DNA of 8,889 nucleotides from Oscillospiraceae bacterium (GTDB lineage Bacteria; Bacillota_A; Clostridia; Oscillospirales; CAG-272): positions 1 through 8,889 of the forward strand of contig SVRU01000093.1 in assembly GCA_015064665.1 (NCBI GenBank), in the 5' to 3' direction. The notes beneath the pieces were generated by a model that had not been told where the DNA came from, searched no databases, and saw nothing but the letters and a program-made list of their open reading frames with translations. The position numbers were made by a program, and so were the translations under genes. Of the stretch, positions 1-4,349 are shown piece by piece (positions within the stretch are counted from its first letter, which is position 1; each line of letters begins with the position of its first letter).

Positions 1-476
1 ATAGAATGGCATCGCGTATTCTCGGAATGGGCGACGTTTTATCTCTTATCGAAAAGGCAGAGGCCGCTTTTGATGAAAAGAACGCAAAAGAGCTTGAAAA
101 GAAGATGCGCGAGCAGACGTTTACACTTGACGATTTCCTCGTGCAAATGAGAAATCTCAAGAAAATGGGTAATCTCGACCAAATTCTCGGTATGATGCCC
201 GGTGTTAAGCCGAGCGCAATCAAGGATGCGAAAATAGACGAAAATCAGATGATTCATACAGAGGCTATAATACTTGCGATGACAAAATCCGAACGTATGA
301 AGCCCGATATAATCAACGGCTCTAGAAGAAAGCGTATCGCTGACGGCTCGGGAACAAGCGTCGAAGAGGTCAACAAGCTTTTGAAGCAATTTGACCAAAT
401 GAAAAAAATGATGAAGCAATTCTCCGGAATGGGCAAAAAGCGTCTTTTCGGAATGAAGCTTCCTTTTAACAAATAA
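1..476 (+). CDS. ffh: Signal recognition particle protein Ffh, C-terminal part (5' truncated by window edge)
   Basis: Ffh (SRP54) is the GTPase of the signal recognition particle. It binds 4.5S/scRNA and signal sequences of nascent membrane and secreted proteins and delivers ribosomes to FtsY at the membrane. Only the end of the NG domain and the M domain are visible, about 158 codons. The frame is open to the left edge, so the ATG at 6 is internal; the residues RMASRILGMGD are a conserved interior stretch. The M domain shows the linker LMxxMPG-like segment (ILGMMPGVKP) and the SRP-RNA binding helix-turn-helix (SRRKRIADGSGTSVEEVN, about residues 106-123 of the visible part). A methionine-rich C-terminus follows (MKKMMKQFSGMGKK). 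The gene ends with TAA and lies 55 bp before rpsP, the order usual in Firmicutes. Identification is secure; nothing seems broken. Confidence 0.97.
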   Translation, partial: RMASRILGMGDVLSLIEKAEAAFDEKNAKELEKKMREQTFTLDDFLVQMRNLKKMGNLDQILGMMPGVKPSAIKDAKIDENQMIHTEAIILAMTKSERMKPDIINGSRRKRIADGSGTSVEEVNKLLKQFDQMKKMMKQFSGMGKKRLFGMKLPFNK

Positions 477-518
477 AGTATAATTAGAATAAAATTCAAA
501 TAAAAAACATACCATTAT

Positions 519-523
519 GGAGG
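519..523 (+). promoter_or_regulatory. Ribosome binding site of rpsP
   Basis: GGAGG lies 8 nt before the ATG at 532. This decides the start of rpsP: an in-frame ATG at 517 would place the ribosome binding site inside the coding sequence and add five residues not found in S16. Confidence 0.85.
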
Positions 524-531
524 AAAAAACA

Positions 532-777
532 ATGGCAGTAAAAATCAGACTTAAGAGACTTGGCGCAAAGAAGAGCCCCTTCTACCGCGTAGTTGTAGCA
601 GACGAGAGATCTCCCCGTGACGGAAAATTCATCGAAGAGATCGGTTACTACAATCCCCTCACCGATCCCGCTGATATCAAGATCGATGCAGAAAAGGCTA
701 CCAAGTGGCTCAACAATGGTGCTCAGCCTACCGATACGGTAAGAGCGCTTCTCAAGAAGTCCGAAATCATTAAGTAA
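532..777 (+). CDS. rpsP: 30S ribosomal protein S16
   Basis: S16 is a primary assembly protein of the small ribosomal subunit that binds the 5' and central domains of 16S rRNA. The 81-residue product starts [19 protein letters not shown] and contains the typical [20 protein letters not shown] segment (about residues 23-42), with the later [16 protein letters not shown] motif. Length and motifs match the family over its whole extent. The start at 532 is chosen because GGAGG sits 8 nt upstream; a longer in-frame start at 517 overlaps that site. The gene lies between ffh and khpA with short spacers and is probably cotranscribed with both. Confidence 0.97.
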   Translation: MAVKIRLKRLGAKKSPFYRVVVADERSPRDGKFIEEIGYYNPLTDPADIKIDAEKATKWLNNGAQPTDTVRALLKKSEIIK

Positions 778-798
778 TTTAACAAAATCGGAAGGAAC

Positions 799-814
799 GT
801 TTCTTCAAAGAAAC
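799..814 (+). other. Small perfect hairpin in the rpsP-khpA spacer
   Basis: GTTTCT and AGAAAC form a 6-bp perfect stem with a TCAA loop, immediately before the AAGGA ribosome binding site (815-819) of khpA. There is no T tract after it, so it is not an intrinsic terminator. It could protect or process the mRNA or adjust khpA translation. It may also be chance, because the stem is short and AT-rich. Confidence 0.4.
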
Positions 815-825
815 AAGGATGCAGC

Positions 826-1059
826 ATGGAGCTTAAGCAAGTACTTACAGACATCGCACGCGCAATCGTTGATACTCCCGATGCAGTTAACGTTATCGAA
901 AAGATTGATGGTGACAACGTAGAGTTGACTCTCGTGGTCGCTGAAGATGATACCGGTATGGTTATCGGACGTCACGGAAAGATTGCAAAAGCAATCAGAC
1001 AGGTTATGAAAGCCGCTGCGAACACATGCGGTAAGCATGTTACTGTAGAAATCAAGTAA
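826..1059 (+). CDS. khpA: KH domain RNA-binding protein KhpA (YlqC family)
   Basis: KhpA is a small single-KH-domain protein. In Firmicutes it pairs with KhpB (Jag/EloR) and binds many RNAs, influencing cell elongation and RNA stability. The 77-residue product is the right length. It carries the conserved KH signature [13 protein letters not shown], with the GxxG loop GRHG at about residues 48-51, followed by the amphipathic helix [10 protein letters not shown] and a final strand HVTVEIK. ATG 826 is preceded by AAGGA at 815-819 with 6-nt spacing. The gene is directly downstream of rpsP, its usual place in Firmicutes. In many relatives rimM and trmD follow; here an intrinsic terminator comes 7 nt after the stop, so khpA ends the operon. 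Confidence 0.93.
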   Translation: MELKQVLTDIARAIVDTPDAVNVIEKIDGDNVELTLVVAEDDTGMVIGRHGKIAKAIRQVMKAAANTCGKHVTVEIK

Positions 1060-1065
1060 TGCAAT

Positions 1066-1098
1066 GTCGGGCATTTTTATGCCCGACTTCATTTTTTT
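1066..1098 (+). terminator. Intrinsic terminator of the ffh-rpsP-khpA operon
   Basis: A perfect 9-bp stem (GTCGGGCAT at 1066-1074 with ATGCCCGAC at 1079-1087) closes a TTTT loop. It is followed by TTCATTTTTTT. It begins 7 nt after the khpA stop and separates this operon from glpK. Confidence 0.93.
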
Positions 1099-1177
1099 AT
1101 TTAAACTTAACAAAAATAAGTCTAATATTTATTGCAAAAACACTAAGTTTTTTCACTTAAACAAACGGAGTTTTTAT

Positions 1178-2671
1178 ATGAAAAAATATATTATGGCACT
1201 GGATCAGGGTACGACGAGCTCGAGATGTATTCTGTTTACCAAGGACGGAAGCATCGCAAGTATGGTTCAGAGAGAATTTGCGCAGCTCTTTCCTAAGGAA
1301 TGCTGGGTCGAACACGATCCCATGACTATCTGGTCGACTCAGGCAGCCGTTGCTACCGAGGCTCTTCTTAAAATTGGAGCATCATGGAGTGACGTTATCG
1401 GGATAGGAATAACAAATCAAAGAGAAACCACTGTGGTTTGGGACAAGAAAACAGGTGAACCGATATACAACGCAATCGTATGGCAATGCAGAAGAACTGC
1501 CGATTTATGCAAGGGATTATCAGAAAACGGCTACGACAAGATAATAAAGAAAAAAACGGGGCTTCTCATTGATCCCTATTTTTCAGCAACAAAAATAAAA
1601 TGGATACTCGACAACGTAGATGGCGCGAGAGAACGCGCAAAACGAGGCGAGCTGGCATTCGGAACGATTGATTCCTGGATTATCTGGAAGTTAACCGGCG
1701 GTAAGGTTCACGCTACCGATTACAGTAACGCTTCAAGAACTATGCTATACAACATAAATACACTTAAGTGGGATACGGATATACTCGAGCTTCTTGATAT
1801 TCCCGCCTCTATGCTCCCGGAGGTTAAGCCATCCTCATCGTTATTCGGTTATACAGACGAAGCGGTAATAGGCGGAAAGGTTGCGATCGGTGGTGTTGCC
1901 GGTGATCAACAAGCAGCACTATTCGGTCAATGCTGTTTCGGCGTCGGAGATTTGAAAAACACCTACGGTACAGGCGGATTTCTTCTTATGAATACAGGTG
2001 AGCACCCCTGCTTCACAGAAAATGGATTAATTACAACGATAGCTTGGGGATTGGGCGATAAGGTGTATTATGCGCTGGAAGGCTCTGTTTTTACCTGCGG
2101 AGCTGCAATACAATGGTTGCGAGACGGCATGAAGCTTATTGAATCCGCTCAGGATAGCGAATATTACGCATCAAAAGTAAAAGATTCGGGCGGAGTTTTG
2201 GTCGTTCCCGCTTTTCAAGGACTCGGCGCTCCTTGGTGGGATCCTTATGCAAGAGGCATGATAATAGGCATCACAAGAGCTACGAATAAATATCACATCA
2301 TAAGAGCAACTCTCGAGTCTATGGCTTATCAGACAACAGACGTAATAAACCTTATGCAAACGAGTATTGGAAAGAGTATTTCATCCTTAAAAGTGGACGG
2401 CGGAGCTTCCGCGAACAACCTTCTTATGCAATTTCAATCCGATATTCTTGGAACTGAAATTGAGCGTCCCTCATGCGTGGAGACGACGGCTCTCGGCGCT
2501 GCGTATTTATGCGCGCTTACTCTCGGTGTATACAATTCTTTACAAGACATAAATACAAACAGGCGAATCGACAAAATTTTCTCACCAAATTCAAGCGAAG
2601 CATGGCGAAAAGAAAAAACGAACATTTGGCGCAAAGCGGTAGAACGCACGTTAAATTGGAAAAACGATTAA
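1178..2671 (+). CDS. glpK: Glycerol kinase
   Basis: This cytosolic FGGY-family kinase phosphorylates glycerol with ATP to sn-glycerol 3-phosphate. The 497-residue product has the usual length. Motifs include the N-terminal phosphate-binding segment DQGTTSSR (residues 9-16) and [11 protein letters not shown] (79-89) with the glycerol-contacting Arg-Glu pair. They also include [14 protein letters not shown] (162-175), the catalytic-base region [13 protein letters not shown] (D243), YGTGGF and the ATP-site [11 protein letters not shown] 1178 is chosen because GGAG lies 7 nt upstream and [11 protein letters not shown] is the normal start; the in-frame upstream extension crosses the preceding terminator. 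Between the conserved 'FGYT' and 'AGDQQ' the protein lacks the HPr-phosphorylated His motif (HxYG/HFFG) of many Bacilli, and also the Gly/Arg loop used for fructose-bisphosphate inhibition in enterobacteria. No glpF, glpD or glpP is adjacent. No clear promoter was found in 1099-1166, and no terminator follows. Confidence 0.96.
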   Translation: MKKYIMALDQGTTSSRCILFTKDGSIASMVQREFAQLFPKECWVEHDPMTIWSTQAAVATEALLKIGASWSDVIGIGITNQRETTVVWDKKTGEPIYNAIVWQCRRTADLCKGLSENGYDKIIKKKTGLLIDPYFSATKIKWILDNVDGARERAKRGELAFGTIDSWIIWKLTGGKVHATDYSNASRTMLYNINTLKWDTDILELLDIPASMLPEVKPSSSLFGYTDEAVIGGKVAIGGVAGDQQAALFGQCCFGVGDLKNTYGTGGFLLMNTGEHPCFTENGLITTIAWGLGDKVYYALEGSVFTCGAAIQWLRDGMKLIESAQDSEYYASKVKDSGGVLVVPAFQGLGAPWWDPYARGMIIGITRATNKYHIIRATLESMAYQTTDVINLMQTSIGKSISSLKVDGGASANNLLMQFQSDILGTEIERPSCVETTALGAAYLCALTLGVYNSLQDINTNRRIDKIFSPNSSEAWRKEKTNIWRKAVERTLNWKND

Positions 2672-2721
2672 AGCTTTTTACAAAAAATATTAATTTTTCT
2701 CATTTTTTATATCTCTATCAC

Positions 2722-2750
2722 TTGATTTTTTAAAACCTATGTAGTATAAT
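2722..2750 (+). promoter_or_regulatory. Sigma-A-type promoter pointing into a structured non-coding region
   Basis: TTGATT (2722-2727) and TATAAT (2745-2750) are separated by exactly 17 bp, a near-consensus housekeeping promoter; transcription would start at about 2757. The -10 box sits at the centre of an imperfect dyad, ATGTAGTAT-A-ATAGTACAT (2739-2757), which could be an operator or chance. No coding gene follows closely on this strand. The first downstream object is the foldable region at 2794-2906, and the next + strand gene, ksgA, begins 326 bp beyond. Confidence 0.65.
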
Positions 2751-2756
2751 AGTACA

Positions 2757-2906
2757 TAATAGCATAGTTATGGTTTGATGTATATCCACTCGGCTTTGGC
2801 TTCTCCTTTATGACCTGTTGTAACATTGCCGACCTGCTCGGCAAATTACGAATCGTATTGCGCAGCAATACTTTGATTTCGTAATCCCAGGTCACTGAAA
2901 GCAAAG
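2757..2906 (+). ncRNA. Candidate structured RNA or dispersed inverted-repeat element with tRNA-Thr-like arms
   Basis: Seen in sequence: TGACCTG (2811-2817) pairs with CAGGTCA (2888-2894). Inside lie a hairpin TTGCCGA-CCTGC-TCGGCAA (2826-2844) and, directly stacked, a long hairpin. The long hairpin has ATTACGAATC (2845-2854) pairing with GAT-TTCGTAAT (2875-2885, one bulged T), then GTATTGC-GCA-GCAATAC (2855-2871). The result is a compact three-way junction. A weaker outer helix may pair CTTTG/CTT (2794-2802) with AAGCAAAG (2899-2906). The left arm repeats the tRNA-Thr anticodon-arm sequence found at 2965-2984, split by 24 nt; the right arm is its approximate inverse. A good promoter lies just upstream on the + strand, but no T-tract terminator follows on that strand. 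It resembles no RNA family that can be named here. Alternatives are a MITE/REP-like repeat present elsewhere in the genome, or a tRNA-derived insertion scar. The strand is assigned only from the promoter. Confidence 0.5.
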
Positions 2907-2933
2907 AAAAAGAGAGAACCGAAATTCTCTCTT
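2903..2933 (-). terminator. Intrinsic terminator of tRNA-Thr
   Basis: On the minus strand AAGAGAGAA and TTCTCTCTT form a 9-bp perfect stem around TTTCGG, followed by TTTCTTTG. It begins 4 nt after the encoded CCA of the tRNA gene. On the + strand no T run follows the stem, so it should not stop rightward transcription. Confidence 0.85.
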
Positions 2934-2937
2934 AAAC

Positions 2938-3013
2938 TGGAGCTGGTGACCGGACTTGAACCGGTGACCTGTTGATTACGAATCAACTGCTCTACCAACT
3001 GAGCCACACCAGC
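2938..3013 (-). tRNA. tRNA-Thr (anticodon CGU)
   Basis: Reading the minus strand, the 76-nt gene has acceptor arm GCTGGTG/CACCAGC, D arm GCTC-AGTTGGTA-GAGC, and anticodon stem GTTGA/TCAAC with loop TTCGTAA. The T arm is ACCGG-TTCAAGT-CCGGT, the discriminator U, and the CCA is encoded. The central loop triplet CGT (CGU in RNA) reads the threonine codon ACG. All four stems pair perfectly. The gene stands alone on its strand, with a consensus promoter 12-40 bp upstream and an intrinsic terminator directly downstream. Confidence 0.97.
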
Positions 3014-3024
3014 GAACCTCACAC

Positions 3025-3053
3025 ATTATAACATTATTTTTCGGATTTGTCAA
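3025..3053 (-). promoter_or_regulatory. Consensus promoter of tRNA-Thr
   Basis: On the minus strand TTGACA (3053-3048) and TATAAT (3030-3025) are separated by exactly 17 bp, a perfect match to the housekeeping consensus. Transcription should start at about 3018, a few nucleotides before the mature tRNA 5' end at 3013. Such strength suits a stable RNA gene. Confidence 0.93.
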
Positions 3054-3082
3054 TAGGAATTTAAATATTTTTGGGAGTATTT

Positions 3083-3940
3083 ATGGATTTATGCAATCTT
3101 TCCGTTATAAAATCCTTAATGGCGGAAGCGGGTATTACTTTTAGGAAAGAATTTGGACAGAATTTCCTTACAAACAGAATAATCCCCGAGGATATTGCAG
3201 ATAGCTGCGCAGATGATCCCGAAAGATTAGTTATTGAGATTGGCCCCGGAATCGGTTGTCTTACCGCCGAACTTGCTATACGTTACAGACATGTAGTCGC
3301 AATTGAGATCGACAAGGGACTTATACCTGTTCTTAACAAAACGCTTGAGGAGTTTGACAACGTTACCGTTATCAACGCTGACGTTATGAAAATTGACCTA
3401 CGAAATATAGTCGAGAAATACGGTAACGGAATGCCTGTATCAGTATGCGCAAACCTCCCCTATTACATAACAACTCCGATTCTTATGTATCTTCTGGAAT
3501 CCGGTGTTAAATTCTCTACAATAACCGTAATGGTGCAAAACGAGGTGGCTTCGAGGCTATCCGCTCCTGCGGGAAGCTCGGATTACGGAGCTATCACGGC
3601 GGTGCTTGGCTACTATGGAACAGTTAAAAAACTCTTCAAGGTTTCGAGAGGATGCTTTGTTCCCTCCCCTAACGTTGACAGCGCTGTTGTGAGAATTGAT
3701 CTATACAAGGAGCCTCTTTATAAACCTAAAAATGAAAAGCTTTTCAGGAACACTATAAAAGCGGCGTTTGAAATGCGCAGGAAAACACTTCAAAACGCTC
3801 TTTCCGCAAAGCTCGGTTATCCAAAAGAGCTTATTACACAGGCTATTTTGTCTACAGGACATCCCGAAAACATTCGTGGCGAAAGACTCAGCACTGAGGA
3901 TTTTGTTAAGCTTTCGGATTTTTTAAACGATTATAATTAA
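3083..3940 (+). CDS. rsmA (ksgA): 16S rRNA (adenine1518-N6/adenine1519-N6)-dimethyltransferase
   Basis: RsmA/KsgA uses S-adenosylmethionine to dimethylate two adjacent adenines in the 3'-terminal hairpin of 16S rRNA, a late step in 30S assembly. The product has 285 residues, normal for the family. Visible are the leader FRKEFGQNFLTN (about 20-31), SAM motif I EIGPGIGCLT (52-61), the acidic ribose-binding segment VVAIEID (71-77), NADVMKID (98-105) and the catalytic motif NLPYYITTPI (124-133). The C-terminal part has the typical FVPSPNVDSAVVR and MRRKTLQNAL segments. ATG 3083 is preferred because GGGAG is 5 nt upstream; a TTG at 3071 in frame would overlap that site. No convincing promoter lies immediately upstream, since the tRNA promoter faces away; a leader from the promoter at 2722 is possible. 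A small membrane protein gene follows 34 bp later and is probably cotranscribed. Confidence 0.96.
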   Translation: MDLCNLSVIKSLMAEAGITFRKEFGQNFLTNRIIPEDIADSCADDPERLVIEIGPGIGCLTAELAIRYRHVVAIEIDKGLIPVLNKTLEEFDNVTVINADVMKIDLRNIVEKYGNGMPVSVCANLPYYITTPILMYLLESGVKFSTITVMVQNEVASRLSAPAGSSDYGAITAVLGYYGTVKKLFKVSRGCFVPSPNVDSAVVRIDLYKEPLYKPKNEKLFRNTIKAAFEMRRKTLQNALSAKLGYPKELITQAILSTGHPENIRGERLSTEDFVKLSDFLNDYN

Positions 3941-3958
3941 AATAAAAATACAAATATT

Positions 3959-3965
3959 AAGGAGG
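3959..3965 (+). promoter_or_regulatory. Strong ribosome binding site of the small membrane protein gene
   Basis: AAGGAGG lies 9 nt before ATG 3975, a full anti-16S match. It supports the reality of this small gene and its start. Confidence 0.9.
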
Positions 3966-3974
3966 ATTTCCACT

Positions 3975-4295
3975 ATGACTTCGTTCGAAAAGGCTGAAAT
4001 TCGCAGACTTCCTAAAAAGTACCGTCCCATGAGGCTTTTTGGCTATGTCTGGAACACCATTCTTTACATTATTCCCGTTTTAGGACTTATTTTCTTAATT
4101 TGGGGTGCATGTAATGGAAGAAACGTAAGCCGTCGCTGCTATGCAAGAAGCTTCTTGTTCTCCGGCGTTCTTATTGCCGCTATGGCGATCGTTTACGTTC
4201 TCGCTTTGGCTGCTCTTGGATTCATTGAACTCAATCCTATAGTTGAAAAAGCAGGCGAACTTCTCGCTCCCGTTAAAAAGATTCTTGGTAAGTAA
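3975..4295 (+). CDS. Small two-helix membrane protein of unknown function
   Basis: The 106-residue product is not assigned to a named family here. A basic N-terminus (MTSFEKAEIRRLPKKYRPMR) precedes a hydrophobic segment at about residues 23-44 (ending LGLIFLIWGACNG). A short basic loop (RNVSRRCYARS) and a second hydrophobic segment (about 58-82) follow, then an amphipathic tail with lysines. The positive residues at both ends and in the loop would influence topology but do not settle it. There is no signal-peptidase site and no enzyme motif. It has a perfect ribosome binding site, lies 34 bp after ksgA on the same strand, and ends 11 bp before a terminator, so it is likely the last gene of a ksgA transcript. 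The pattern 'aromatic helix, GxN/RRxYARS, second helix' resembles small hypothetical membrane proteins common in Clostridia; that similarity is from memory and unproven. Confidence 0.85.
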   Translation: MTSFEKAEIRRLPKKYRPMRLFGYVWNTILYIIPVLGLIFLIWGACNGRNVSRRCYARSFLFSGVLIAAMAIVYVLALAALGFIELNPIVEKAGELLAPVKKILGK

Positions 4296-4306
4296 TTAAT
4301 ATAATT

Positions 4307-4349
4307 GCCCTCCGCAAAATTACGTAGCGGAGGGCTTTTATTATTTTTA
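4307..4349 (+). terminator. Intrinsic terminator between convergent genes
   Basis: GCCCTCCGC (4307-4315) and GCGGAGGGC (4327-4335) form a perfect 9-bp GC-rich stem with an 11-nt loop, followed by TTTTATTATTTTT on the + strand. On the minus strand the stem is followed by the weaker AATTATATT. It is thus a good stop for the ksgA/membrane protein transcript and perhaps a weak one for the ATPase mRNA. Its T tract overlaps the ATPase stop codon (4347-4349). Confidence 0.92.

Noticed and set aside
1064..1177. N-terminal extension of glycerol kinase
   Set aside because: It would begin inside the khpA terminator; ATG 1178 has GGAG at proper spacing and matches the family start.
2845..2894. Second tRNA gene or tRNA pseudogene
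   Set aside because: Only the anticodon and variable-arm bases match; there is no acceptor, D arm or T arm, and the copies are in opposite orientations.
2675..2906. Minus-strand open stretch of about 56 codons across the folded element, ending at a TAG near 2739
   Set aside because: No ribosome binding site or upstream start, and it lies over palindromes; an open frame of this length is not rare by chance. It might be worth revisiting if the element proves to be a repeat.
2722..3013. Integrase attachment site at the tRNA
   Set aside because: The similarity is to the anticodon arm, not the 3' end of the tRNA, and no integrase or mobile genes lie nearby.
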